Assembly: GCF_003114855.1 (NCBI RefSeq)
Contig: NZ_BFBB01000004.1
Location: 124,001 to 188,000 of the forward strand
DNA length: 64,000 nt
Direction of reading: 5' to 3'
From: Leptospira ryugenii
GTDB lineage: Bacteria; Spirochaetota; Leptospiria; Leptospirales; Leptospiraceae
Below, piece after piece: positions 45,232 through 54,689 of this stretch. The stretch's first letter is position 1. Every line of letters starts with the position of its first letter. The position numbers were made by a program, and so were the translations under genes. Below the pieces are notes generated by a model. The model was not told the DNA's origin and made no database searches. It saw nothing but the letters and a program-made list of their open reading frames with translations.

Positions 45232-46406
45232 AAGCTATAGCAAACTACGTATTCCTTACCTTTTTTGGTTTAATTGTTACACAATGTTCACAATGGGAAA
45301 TACAAAAACCAAATCTATTGCAATACTTACTTGTATTCAGCGCTCCAACTACCGTAGGGGTAATTGCATCGGATCTTGGAAGCGGAGGTAGGTTTAAAAC
45401 CTTTGACCCAAACTCTTTAACTGTGTCTCCAACTTCTGTTACCATACATTCTGATGCCGTGGGAAGGTTCTATGAAGACAAGGTGATCATTATCAATCGC
45501 TTGAACCGTGACAGCATCCAAATTTTGGACCCTAGAGTGAACTTCTTAACAGTATTAGATTTTAGTGTCGGACAAGGTAGAAACCCACAGGATGCGGTTT
45601 TATACAACCAAAAGTTATATGTGGCATTATATAATTCTGATGTGATACCAATCTACAATGCACAGACGGGTACATTAATCTCGGAAATTTCCTTAACCAA
45701 ATATAGAGAGACATTCTCAAGTTCTGGAACTCCCGACAGGTTTTTAGAAATTGGTTCATTAGTCAATGTAGGATCTAGTTTGTTTGTCAGCTTACAACGT
45801 TTGGATAGAAATGATGTTTCGGGATACTTCCCACCTAATTCTGATTCCATTCTCGTCGAAATCGATATGAATTTAGACCGTATTGTTGCTGAATACAAAT
45901 TCCCCATCCGCAATCCATCTAGCCGCATTGTCAAAAAAGTTCTCTTTGGAGAGCCTCACCTTCTCTTTTCTTGCGTTGCCTTTGTTGGTTTTTTGTCCAG
46001 AAATGATGGAGGGATTCTTGCCTTTCACTTACCTTCTAGGAGTTTCCGAAATGAGATCTTATTTTCGGAAGGGGTAGCTGGCGGCGATATCATCAATTTT
46101 GTCATCCGAGATGAGTCTTTGGGGTATGCAATTACATTGGATGCAGCCTTCAACAAATCAGTGCAATCCTTTCGGCCAAGTACGGGGGAAAGGACGGGGA
46201 CAGTTTTGACCATCCCTGGCAATCGAGGCATTACTTTGAGTGGAATGCATTTGACTGCCGAAGGAAAGTTGATTGTAGGACTCACTGATTTTACTCTTCC
46301 CGGACTGAATGTATACGATACCAACCAGGGAAATCTACTCTTGAACCCTTCACCTATCTCTGTAGAATTGACCCCTTTGGATATCTTCCAGTTGCAAAAT
46401 CCTTAG
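45228..46406 (+). CDS. Beta-propeller lipoprotein, possible cobalamin-capture partner of the receptor
   Basis: The 392-residue protein starts at TTG overlapping the receptor stop (TTGA). The signal peptide ends in a spirochaetal lipobox with Cys20 (FFGLIVTQCSQW). The rest is all beta with YncE-like repeats, such as NPQDAVLYNQKLYVALYNSDVIPIYNAQTGTLISEI and later VVNF-type blades. It looks like a seven-bladed propeller. In Bacteroides, BtuG is a propeller lipoprotein beside BtuB that captures B12 at the surface. Riboswitch co-control and the pairing suggest an analogous role; that is inference. Confidence 0.78.
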   Translation: MKAIANYVFLTFFGLIVTQCSQWEIQKPNLLQYLLVFSAPTTVGVIASDLGSGGRFKTFDPNSLTVSPTSVTIHSDAVGRFYEDKVIIINRLNRDSIQILDPRVNFLTVLDFSVGQGRNPQDAVLYNQKLYVALYNSDVIPIYNAQTGTLISEISLTKYRETFSSSGTPDRFLEIGSLVNVGSSLFVSLQRLDRNDVSGYFPPNSDSILVEIDMNLDRIVAEYKFPIRNPSSRIVKKVLFGEPHLLFSCVAFVGFLSRNDGGILAFHLPSRSFRNEILFSEGVAGGDIINFVIRDESLGYAITLDAAFNKSVQSFRPSTGERTGTVLTIPGNRGITLSGMHLTAEGKLIVGLTDFTLPGLNVYDTNQGNLLLNPSPISVELTPLDIFQLQNP

Positions 46407-46443
46407 AATTTGGGAGAATGGAATAGACGAGGCAATCTAATCT

Positions 46444-48093
46444 ATGTTAACCTTACGAAAAAATCCCTTTGGTCCTATCGCAAAACAAGTTTTGCTGATC
46501 GTATTGGATGGTGTGGGATACACATCCAAAACTAGTAAAGAGGGAAATGCTGTAGAAGCAGCTAAAATGCCAACTTTGAAAGGATTATGGCAAACAGAGC
46601 CAACTGTTTTACTCAAGGCACACGGAACTGCTGTGGGCATGCCTAGTGATGAGGATATGGGCAATTCAGAGGTAGGTCACAATGTTTTGGGATCTGGTAG
46701 GATATTTGACCAAGGTGCCAAATTGGTTTCTGCCTCTATCGCGGATGGCTCCCTTTTCCGGGGGGAGATATGGAATCGAATCATTTCCAATGTGCAAAAA
46801 AACTCCTCCACCTTACACTATTTAGGTCTGTTTTCAGATGGCAATGTGCATAGCCATATAGACCATCTCCAGGCCATGCTTGAAAAGTCAATTGAGCTAG
46901 GTGTAAAAAAAATCCGACTCCATATCCTTTTAGACGGGAGAGATGTTCCGGAAAAATCTGCACTTAGTTACCTACAATCATTTGAAGGTTTGATAGTTGA
47001 TTGGCAAAAGTCTGGGATCGATATTCAAATTGCTTCAGGTGGAGGTAGGATGGAAATTACCATGGATCGATATGAAGCAGATTGGTCTATGGTGGAAAGA
47101 GGTTGGAAGACTCATGTATTAGGGGAGGGACGTACATTCCGTACAGCAAAAGAAGCGATCGAAACTTTTTATGCCGAAGATCCAAAGGCAATTGATCAGT
47201 ACCTACCAGCTTTTGTGATCGTTGATGAGAAAAACCAACCAGTTGGAAAAATCCAAGATGGAGATTCTGTCATATTTTATAACTTTAGAGGGGACCGAGC
47301 AATCGAAATCTCTCGTGCTCTTTCCGAATCCGACTTTTCAGCATTCAACAGAGGTCCCTTACCTAAGATCGAATTTGCTGGGATGATGCAATATGATGGA
47401 GATTTATTTATCCCCAAACAGTATTTAGTTTCTCCTCCGCAGATTGACAGAACAATGGGAGAGTATCTTGTAAACGAAAAGATACCACAATACGCACTTT
47501 CCGAAACACAAAAATACGGACATGTTACTTTCTTTTGGAATGGAAACAAATCTGGTTATTTTGATCAAAGCTTAGAAACCTACGAAGAAATCAAATCAGA
47601 CATCATCCCGTTTGACCAAAAGCCCGAGATGAAAGCAAAAGAAATCACAGACACACTTGTTTTGGCAATGCAATCACACAAATATCCATTTTTAAGAGTC
47701 AATTATCCGAACGGAGATATGGTAGGGCATACAGGAAACCTAGATGCGACGATTAAAGGATTAGAATATTTAGACCAATGCTTAGAACGAGTGCTTAAAA
47801 TTAGCAAAGAGACAGACACATTGGTTTTTATTACCGCAGACCATGGAAATGCGGACGAAATGTACCAATTGGACAAAAAGGGGCTGCCACTACATGCAGA
47901 AAATGGTAAACCTGTCCCTAAAACTAGCCATACCTTAAATCCTGTACAGTTTGTCGCATTTGATCCCAAGGGAAAGCTAAAGTTAAAAGCGCAAGAAACA
48001 GATATGGGTTTGGCAAATGTCGCGGCAACCGTATTGGATGCTTTGGGCTATGAAGCACCCGAGGGATACCACCCAAGTCTCATCCAAAGATGA
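46444..48093 (+). CDS. gpmI: 2,3-bisphosphoglycerate-independent phosphoglycerate mutase
   Basis: The 549-residue alkaline-phosphatase-fold enzyme has the metal site in [12 protein letters not shown] at about 17-28, the catalytic Ser in [17 protein letters not shown] at about 77-85, the phosphate-side block [28 protein letters not shown], and metal sites in [27 protein letters not shown] and TSHTLNPV. It interconverts 3- and 2-phosphoglycerate using Mn2+. The usual length is 505-560. It follows the B12 uptake genes after 37 bp; the two seem unrelated in function. Confidence 0.97.
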   Translation: MLTLRKNPFGPIAKQVLLIVLDGVGYTSKTSKEGNAVEAAKMPTLKGLWQTEPTVLLKAHGTAVGMPSDEDMGNSEVGHNVLGSGRIFDQGAKLVSASIADGSLFRGEIWNRIISNVQKNSSTLHYLGLFSDGNVHSHIDHLQAMLEKSIELGVKKIRLHILLDGRDVPEKSALSYLQSFEGLIVDWQKSGIDIQIASGGGRMEITMDRYEADWSMVERGWKTHVLGEGRTFRTAKEAIETFYAEDPKAIDQYLPAFVIVDEKNQPVGKIQDGDSVIFYNFRGDRAIEISRALSESDFSAFNRGPLPKIEFAGMMQYDGDLFIPKQYLVSPPQIDRTMGEYLVNEKIPQYALSETQKYGHVTFFWNGNKSGYFDQSLETYEEIKSDIIPFDQKPEMKAKEITDTLVLAMQSHKYPFLRVNYPNGDMVGHTGNLDATIKGLEYLDQCLERVLKISKETDTLVFITADHGNADEMYQLDKKGLPLHAENGKPVPKTSHTLNPVQFVAFDPKGKLKLKAQETDMGLANVAATVLDALGYEAPEGYHPSLIQR

Positions 48094-48107
48094 AGTAGTA
48101 TTGTTTG

Positions 48108-50177
48108 ATGTTAGCTCGGCTCCTGATTATTTTTCTTGTTTTGTTATGTTACCAATGCGGAGAGGATTCCATCGGCTCTCTGTCTGAGGGTGTAAAAACA
48201 AAAATTTCCAAAAAATTAAAACAAGAAAATTTTCAAGGAGTTGTGTTGATCGCACATGAAAATGAAATCCTCATGCGTGAAACCATCTACCAAAAAAGAG
48301 GTGACCAACCCCAACATCTCTACCGCAAACATAGTTTCCCTCTAGGGGAAAGTTCAAAAATTTTTACAACATATGCGATCAAGATATTGCTCTTAGAAAA
48401 AAGTATCAGCGAATCGGCTTATGTTTCCTCCTTTTTACCTTGGTTTCCCTATCCAAAAGTTCGCATTGAAGACCTTCTCAGACACACCAGTGGGCTCCCC
48501 AAACTTCTAGAAATCGATCCTAACTTTGATTCTCCCTCCAACCAAAATAAAGTCCCTATCCAAAAAAGGTTACAAGATGCAAAGATACCTACCTCTTTTG
48601 TTCCTGGTGAGTATTGGAAATATACAAGGATTGACTATTATATCCTTAGCCTTTTAATAGAAAAAATTTCTGGTAAATCTTATGCAGACTACTTAAAAGA
48701 AAAAATATTTTTACCACTCAAAATGTACAAAACGTTCGTTGATAAACGAGATCCTTTGCCAGGGAATAGTGGAGTGTATTCAAACCCCGAAGACTTAGTA
48801 TTATGGCAGATGGAAATCCTCTCACCTACTCTATTGTTTAATAAACAGGCAAATTCAATTTTTGAGAAAACAGTCCTCACAGACGCCGTTGCACAAGATC
48901 AGATCTTCTTTGGCGAAGGGATTTACGTCGGAGATTATTTTTACTGGACTTATGGTAAATCAAAAACCATCTCAAATTTAATTTATCACGATCGTAATAG
49001 TAAATTTTTTATATGCCTGATAGATACCTGGGGTAGTTCAAAGGGAGAACTTTCCTCTCATAAGTCTTTTATTACAGAAACCATTTTTGGTGCTAGAAAT
49101 CTGCGAATCAGAGAACCGGTGACCCAGAATACGGAGATTAGTTTAGAAGAGGTTATGAAGGAACAGAATGTACCAGCTGTGAGTATCGCTGTTTACAAAA
49201 ACTTCCAATTGTCCTGGAAAAAAAATTTTGGTATCAAAAATTTAGATACAAAAGAAAAGGTTACAGAACGTACTTTATTCCGAGCTGGATCTCTTTCAAA
49301 AACCACTTTGGCTTTTACTGTGGCTCAGCTGATGGACCAAGGTTTGTTAGACCCTTACGAAAATTGGAACCATACCTTGAAAAAATTCCGTGTCAATCTA
49401 AAAGAGCGAAAGAAAGGTGAGATTGTTAATCTTGACTCCCTATTATCTCATACCAGTGGATTGACAGAAAAAGGAAACTGGGATGACCCAGTCAATCGTG
49501 GCAAAAAACACATTAAAGAAATCAAAGATACTTTTGCAGACTCTAGCAGCAATGGCTTAAAACTTTACTATAGTCCTGGCAGCAAATCCAGATACTCAGG
49601 AGGAGGTTATGCAGTGATACAGGAGACCTTAAGCACACGTTTTCGTTCGCCATTCTCGCAACTCATTGATCAATATGTAGCAAAGCCTCTGCAATGGAGA
49701 GACAGCACCTTCCAACAAAATTTAAAAACTCCTATGGATTTTTGCGATGGGCATGGGACAAATGGCGAGGTCTTGGAGCAAAAATCCTTTATCACACCCG
49801 AACTTTCCTCCGGTGGACTTTGGACAACGAGCTCAGAGATAGGGAATCTTTTTTTGGAAGTAGCCAAAGCCTACAATGGACAATCCACAATTCTTTCGGC
49901 AGAGAGTGCCAAATACCTTTTAAGCCCAAAAATGAGTGCCGCAAACTTAACTGTCCATGCTCTCGTTGGAAGAGGATTTTTCTTGAACCAGACAGGCGAT
50001 TCAGAATATTTTTTTCATGGCGGTCATACGAAAGGCCACAAGGCACTCGCCTTCTTCAATGCAAAAAAAGGCTATGGAATCGTTATTTTGACCAATTCTG
50101 AAAATGGCTCCAATCTCATCTGGCGTATTTTAAGAACTGTTTCTACCCAAGAAAAATGGGACAAATTTGTAAATTAA
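48108..50177 (+). CDS. Lipoprotein with two serine-hydrolase (beta-lactamase-like) domains, the first degenerate
   Basis: The start is ATG 48108, with a TTG one codon before. An N-terminal lipobox (MLARLLIIFLVLLCYQCGED) precedes two copies of the COG1680 fold. In domain one (about 30-330) the SxxK motif reads GESSK with Glu81 in place of Ser, the YxN motif reads YTR, and the HxG site is YGK, so it should not be catalytic. In domain two (about 345-690) GSLSK (Ser395), YSGGGY and FFHGGHTKG are intact. It resembles D-alanyl-D-alanine-type esterase/hydrolase lipoproteins. The substrate is unknown. It follows gpmI by 14 bp. Confidence 0.85.
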   Translation: MLARLLIIFLVLLCYQCGEDSIGSLSEGVKTKISKKLKQENFQGVVLIAHENEILMRETIYQKRGDQPQHLYRKHSFPLGESSKIFTTYAIKILLLEKSISESAYVSSFLPWFPYPKVRIEDLLRHTSGLPKLLEIDPNFDSPSNQNKVPIQKRLQDAKIPTSFVPGEYWKYTRIDYYILSLLIEKISGKSYADYLKEKIFLPLKMYKTFVDKRDPLPGNSGVYSNPEDLVLWQMEILSPTLLFNKQANSIFEKTVLTDAVAQDQIFFGEGIYVGDYFYWTYGKSKTISNLIYHDRNSKFFICLIDTWGSSKGELSSHKSFITETIFGARNLRIREPVTQNTEISLEEVMKEQNVPAVSIAVYKNFQLSWKKNFGIKNLDTKEKVTERTLFRAGSLSKTTLAFTVAQLMDQGLLDPYENWNHTLKKFRVNLKERKKGEIVNLDSLLSHTSGLTEKGNWDDPVNRGKKHIKEIKDTFADSSSNGLKLYYSPGSKSRYSGGGYAVIQETLSTRFRSPFSQLIDQYVAKPLQWRDSTFQQNLKTPMDFCDGHGTNGEVLEQKSFITPELSSGGLWTTSSEIGNLFLEVAKAYNGQSTILSAESAKYLLSPKMSAANLTVHALVGRGFFLNQTGDSEYFFHGGHTKGHKALAFFNAKKGYGIVILTNSENGSNLIWRILRTVSTQEKWDKFVN

Positions 50178-50222
50178 ACTGATTGACCAAATCAAAAAAA
50201 GGATTATTCTCAAAGCGTTTGA

Positions 50223-50555
50223 ATGGAATACACAGAATCTAAAACCAACGGAGTCACCATCCTTAAGCTTTTCGGAAACTTAGACATGTTAAACGCTGGG
50301 ATTCTGAAAGAGAGGATCAAAGAGTCCTCTTCTGAGACGGGATATAAGTTTATCTTTGATCTTGGCGGAGTGAGTTTTATCGACTCTTCGGGCTTTGGAT
50401 TGATCATGTCTCTCAATGATAAATTGACAGCTCAAGGAGGAGGTCTCCGAATCGTTAACGTATCAAAAACCATCCAACAAATTTTCAGAATCTCAAAGAT
50501 ATCTTCTGTGATCCAAATTTATGAAACCACAGAAGATGCCCTAGCCTCTTTTTAA
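50223..50555 (+). CDS. STAS-domain anti-sigma factor antagonist
   Basis: The 110-residue single STAS domain has TILKLFGNLDMLNAGILKERI and the switch region GGVSFIDSSGFGLIMSLND with the phosphorylatable Ser. It resembles the other STAS protein in the window at 20845. It converges on the large SpoIIE-type phosphatase with a four-base overlap. The pair may be a phosphatase and its substrate, although convergent genes are not cotranscribed. No anti-sigma kinase is visible nearby. Confidence 0.88.
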   Translation: MEYTESKTNGVTILKLFGNLDMLNAGILKERIKESSSETGYKFIFDLGGVSFIDSSGFGLIMSLNDKLTAQGGGLRIVNVSKTIQQIFRISKISSVIQIYETTEDALASF

Positions 50556-52948
50556 ACTTCTGCAGTAGCCGCCATTTTTTTCCAGAAATACTTTAATTTG
50601 GACACCTTCGCATTGTTTGGTGAAATCTCATCAAGTTGACTTAGGATAGATTCTGATTTTTTAATATTCTTCATGTGCATATAAATTTCACAGAGAAGCA
50701 TAAGATTCTTAAAATTCCGTGGGTCTCTCAATCTCAATCGTTCGGAAAAATCACAAGCCAGTTCGAAATTTCTTCTCTGTTTATGAGCAAATGCCAAATA
50801 CAAGAGAAAGTCTGTATCATGCGGATTTAACTTTATATACTTTTCAGCCAATGGAATGGCCTTTTCATAATTTTTTGATTTGAGGTAAAGTTTTGATAAT
50901 TCTCGCAAACAGTAAGAATCCTCAGGTTCAGAATCCAATGCATGTTCCAAAGAAATAATGGCAGACTCCCAATCTCCATCACGATAGGAACGGATCCCTT
51001 CTTCTAATCTTTGGAAATACTCATCTTGTTTATTGAGGTCATCAATAGAACTTACCTTCTCTTCTAAGAAGGCAATACGCATCAAACTACAGTCATCTGT
51101 GATGGTTCCAAAGCATTCCATCGATTGAATGATCTCTGGTAAATTTCCATCGGCTCTTTTAACATGCTGAAGAAACAAGGTTTCGTCATCATTGATATTT
51201 CGAGAACCTACATTCTCACTCAGTAGTAAATCATCACGTCCATCCGTGCCTAAAATGATCACATCTCCGATTTTCATAGGAAATACTTGGATCAAAACTT
51301 CCTCACCGCTCATTTCAGTAAATCCAATCTTACGTAGAGAATGTTCCGTAGATAAAAAGGAGGCTTCTCCATCTCTATACAAAACCGGCCATGGATGCTC
51401 CGCATTCAAGTAGTACATGGTTCCCGTCTCTTCATCGACTAAGCCCATAATGGCAGATATCAACATATGACCATCAAAACTAACAAATACATTGTGGATT
51501 TCTTGGAAACATTCCTTTAACCAGCGCTCTGGATGCCTTTCTTGTAGATATTTGAGTTTATTGGTTCTAGTAATGATGGAACGAAAAACTGTTCCCATAA
51601 CAAGAGAACCTCCCGCACCCTGAATCGATTTTCCCATAGCATCCGCGTTTAGAAACACAGTGTACTTTTTGCCAATCAAATAAATGGAGTCTATGACAGA
51701 AAGATCCCCGCCAATTTCAGATCTTTTGTTGCGAAAAGAAAATTCCTTTAGTTGTCTTTCTAAGATACTCGTCGTTATTGTTTCCGATTTCGAGAATATC
51801 CCTCTGAGAGGTTTTATCAACAAAGAGGTTAGAAAATAATCTCCATCTTGTTTTTCTTTTAGTTTTTGAATTTCTTTGATCGTGAGGTTGAGTTCAGTTG
51901 TCCTTTGGACTACTTTATCTTCTAGATGGTTTTGGTGTTCAGAAAGTTCGGTTTTCATACCGACAAATACTCTTCCCATCTGCCCTATCTCATCAGCTCT
52001 CTTGGTCGGCAAAGATTCCGGATTCCAACTTTCAAGATTATTCATGGCACCGGTCAATAATTTGATCGCTTCCACAATATCTTGGGCAAAAACAAAAGAG
52101 ATCAAAAAGATAACTCCAAATAACACAATGGAGGCGATGATAAAAAATGTCCAAATTCTAAGAGTTTTGCTCTCTACTTCATTTTCATCAATCACGACAG
52201 TAAAATTCAAATCCTTGACTGTATTCTCTCTCGCTGTATAAGGCAATTTTACAAGATAATATGGTTTATCTTTAAAATGAAATCGATGGCCACTTTCGAG
52301 TGCATCTGGTTCTTCTTTGATCAAATCCCTCATGATTTGGGAACCTGTTGTCTTTACTTTGCCCCCTTGGAAAATGGCCAAGTGGATTCTATTGTCGCGA
52401 GATATATTTTTTGTGAAGGCATCATCCACTACTTGGCCGATTAGAATTGTACCTTTCCCAAACAAAGGTGCAGCCAATCGAAACCCTAAACCACTATGGC
52501 CATCCTCTAAACTTGCGGATGATTCACCTCTCAGTGCTTTCTGAATAAGTGGTTGCATAGACTTATCATCGCCGAAGTCATTTGGTCTATGCACGCGGAA
52601 CCAAACTTTTCCACGGGAATCACCAATTTCAAAAATCGAAAGTTCATAGCGATCCATTAGTTCTTTCAGAAATGGTAATTCAGAAAGTAAGATTGCCCGA
52701 TTGCTAAATCCGGAACTGAGCAAATTTTTTGTTTTGGAATTAAGCGTAATTTCATTCAGAAATAACCGTAGCTTCTCTTCTTTAAATTCTAACTCTCTTT
52801 GGAAATTCCGAGAGAGATCTTCTGCTCTTTGGGTCTGTGGGATGTTCTTTACAGCTTGGAGTAAATATGCGAAACTTGTCGTAAGAGCAATTACTAAAAG
52901 GATTTGGCTCAAGCTCAAAATGAGTAAAAATTTATATCGAATGCTCAT
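50552..52948 (-). CDS. Sensor SpoIIE/PP2C phosphatase with HAMP and C-terminal TPRs
   Basis: The ATG at 52948 is used because AAGGA lies ten bases upstream; an in-frame ATG at 52978 has no such site. The order is membrane helix (about 8-30), dCache-like outside sensor (about 35-250), second helix (about 260-285), HAMP (SWNPESLPTKRADEIGQM), a short coiled coil (about 335-365), SpoIIE phosphatase (about 375-640: RSEIGGDLSVID, FLNADAMGKSIQGAGGS, ILGTDGRDDLL, ITDDCSLMRI) and four or so TPRs at 660-798. Usual RsbU-like proteins end at the phosphatase. It may sense an outside ligand and act on a STAS protein. Confidence 0.9.
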   Translation of the reverse strand: MSIRYKFLLILSLSQILLVIALTTSFAYLLQAVKNIPQTQRAEDLSRNFQRELEFKEEKLRLFLNEITLNSKTKNLLSSGFSNRAILLSELPFLKELMDRYELSIFEIGDSRGKVWFRVHRPNDFGDDKSMQPLIQKALRGESSASLEDGHSGLGFRLAAPLFGKGTILIGQVVDDAFTKNISRDNRIHLAIFQGGKVKTTGSQIMRDLIKEEPDALESGHRFHFKDKPYYLVKLPYTARENTVKDLNFTVVIDENEVESKTLRIWTFFIIASIVLFGVIFLISFVFAQDIVEAIKLLTGAMNNLESWNPESLPTKRADEIGQMGRVFVGMKTELSEHQNHLEDKVVQRTTELNLTIKEIQKLKEKQDGDYFLTSLLIKPLRGIFSKSETITTSILERQLKEFSFRNKRSEIGGDLSVIDSIYLIGKKYTVFLNADAMGKSIQGAGGSLVMGTVFRSIITRTNKLKYLQERHPERWLKECFQEIHNVFVSFDGHMLISAIMGLVDEETGTMYYLNAEHPWPVLYRDGEASFLSTEHSLRKIGFTEMSGEEVLIQVFPMKIGDVIILGTDGRDDLLLSENVGSRNINDDETLFLQHVKRADGNLPEIIQSMECFGTITDDCSLMRIAFLEEKVSSIDDLNKQDEYFQRLEEGIRSYRDGDWESAIISLEHALDSEPEDSYCLRELSKLYLKSKNYEKAIPLAEKYIKLNPHDTDFLLYLAFAHKQRRNFELACDFSERLRLRDPRNFKNLMLLCEIYMHMKNIKKSESILSQLDEISPNNAKVSKLKYFWKKMAATAEV

Positions 52949-53040
52949 AAATCTGGTTTCCTTACTTATTTTTAACATGATTTGATTTCAGATTCATTAC
53001 ATTCACGAAAAGAAACGGTATCAAGGAGCAAAATCAGATC

Positions 53041-54234
53041 ATGAAATCCACTACTTTTGTTTTCTTTCTACTAATCCTTGCTATATTGCTGTGGCTATTC
53101 ATAGAGATACTCATCCAAAGAAGCATCTTTAAAAAAATAAAAATTCGCATTCAGGTAAATGGCACGCGAGGAAAGTCAAGTGTAACACGATTGATCCGAG
53201 CTGGTATAGCTGAAGCCGGTCATTCTGTTTTGGCAAAGACAACCGGAACCATGGCAAGAATCATCCTTCCCAACAATTCAGAAAGAAATGTGATTCGCTG
53301 GGGTAAACCATCCATTCTAGAGCAAATACAAATTTTAAAAACTGCAATCTCCGAGAAGGCAAATGCCCTGGTTGTTGAATGTATGGCGCTCGAACCAAGG
53401 TATCAATATGTTTCGGAGGTAAAGATGATCCGATCTACCGTTGCTGTGATCACAAATGTTCGTCCGGATCATTTAGAAATTATGGGCCCGACTCTTAGAG
53501 ATGTGACCTTAGCCTTAGCTTCGTCCATACCGTATAACGCGCATTTATTTGCTACTCGTAATGAGTTTCCTGATATCTTTGAATTTGCTTGTAAAGAACG
53601 GAATACGCAATTGCATTGGATAGGGAAAGAGGACGTAGATTCTATCCCAGAAGAGATGTTACAAACTTTTGCTTATTGGGAACACAAAGAAAATCTTGCC
53701 TTAAGTTTAGCTGTGTGTGAATTTCTTGGGATAAAAAGAGAATTAGCATTTCATGGTATGCTTAAAGCAAATCCTGATCCTGGTGCACTTATACCTTTGG
53801 AGATAGACTTTTTTGGGAAAAATCTTATCTATTTAAATTTAATGGCAGCAAATGATTCCGAAAGTACTAGGATGTTACGAAATGTGTGTAAAGAGAGGTA
53901 TTCGAAAGAACGCACTGCCTATCTTTTGTTTAATTGTAGAGAAGACCGCATCGATAGATCGGAACAAATCGCAAAAGAAATTGCAAGTTGGGAAGAGATA
54001 GAAGCTATCTTTCTAATAGGGAAAGGAACCAAATATGCACTCAATGCTTTAAATCTATACTGTAAGGAAGGAACCAAAATTTTTAACTGGGAATCCGCGA
54101 GTGCAGAACATATATTTGAATCCCTCCTCGAACAAGTCTCTCTTCAGTCCTATGTTTTGGCGGTAGGGAATATTGCTGGCATTGGATTGGAGCTCAACCA
54201 ATATCTCAAAAACAGGACTTTGCAAAAAATATGA
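53041..54234 (+). CDS. pgsB: Poly-gamma-glutamate synthase subunit PgsB/CapB
   Basis: The 397-residue protein has an N-terminal membrane helix (STTFVFFLLILAILLWLFIEIL) and a Mur-ligase-like ATPase domain with the P-loop in VNGTRGKSSVTRLIRAGIAEAGH at about 40-62, TGTMARIILP, and TNVRPDHLEIMGPTLRDVT. The P-loop and the following conserved stretch identify PgsB/CapB, the amide ligase that extends poly-gamma-glutamate. AAGGAG lies about 12 bases before the ATG. The stop overlaps pgsC by ATGA. Divergent from the phosphatase gene across 92 bp. Confidence 0.92.
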   Translation: MKSTTFVFFLLILAILLWLFIEILIQRSIFKKIKIRIQVNGTRGKSSVTRLIRAGIAEAGHSVLAKTTGTMARIILPNNSERNVIRWGKPSILEQIQILKTAISEKANALVVECMALEPRYQYVSEVKMIRSTVAVITNVRPDHLEIMGPTLRDVTLALASSIPYNAHLFATRNEFPDIFEFACKERNTQLHWIGKEDVDSIPEEMLQTFAYWEHKENLALSLAVCEFLGIKRELAFHGMLKANPDPGALIPLEIDFFGKNLIYLNLMAANDSESTRMLRNVCKERYSKERTAYLLFNCREDRIDRSEQIAKEIASWEEIEAIFLIGKGTKYALNALNLYCKEGTKIFNWESASAEHIFESLLEQVSLQSYVLAVGNIAGIGLELNQYLKNRTLQKI

Positions 54235-54689
54235 ATGATATCCTTTCACTCGCCATTGGATTTAGTTTGGTCATAAGTTTGTTATTTTCAGAATTCTTTG
54301 GAATTATTGGCACAGGATTTGTAGTTCCGGGTTATATAGCCCTACATCTGAATCATCCCAAAAATCTAGCACTAACATTTACCATTGCTCTCATTGCTTT
54401 TTTATTTGTTGAGCTTCTTTCTTATTTCTTCATAGTCTTTGGGAAAAGAAAGAGTGTCTTGATACTTCTTGTTGCCTACTTTCTCGGACATCTCTTAAAT
54501 TACCAAATCCTTCCTGATCTTGATTCTACACTTTTATCCGATGTGCGCAGTATCGGCTTTATTATACCTGGTTTGATCGGATTATGGTTTGAAAGACAAG
54601 GAGTAGTTGAAACAACTTCTATTCTGATCATTGCATCAGTATTGGTAAAAATTCTTCTAATCTTTTCAATAGGTGCTGAATTACAATGA
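54231..54689 (+). CDS. pgsC: Poly-gamma-glutamate synthase subunit PgsC/CapC
   Basis: The 152-residue protein has four or five membrane helices and the PgsC pattern: SLAIGFSLVISLLFSEFFGIIGTGFVVPGYIALHLNHP at the start and VRSIGFIIPGLIGLWFERQGVVETTSILIIASVLVKILL near the end. In Bacillus PgsC is the membrane partner of PgsB. Both ends overlap neighbours by four bases (ATGA), so the three genes are one translational unit. The length matches the family (about 150). Confidence 0.92.
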   Translation: MNDILSLAIGFSLVISLLFSEFFGIIGTGFVVPGYIALHLNHPKNLALTFTIALIAFLFVELLSYFFIVFGKRKSVLILLVAYFLGHLLNYQILPDLDSTLLSDVRSIGFIIPGLIGLWFERQGVVETTSILIIASVLVKILLIFSIGAELQ

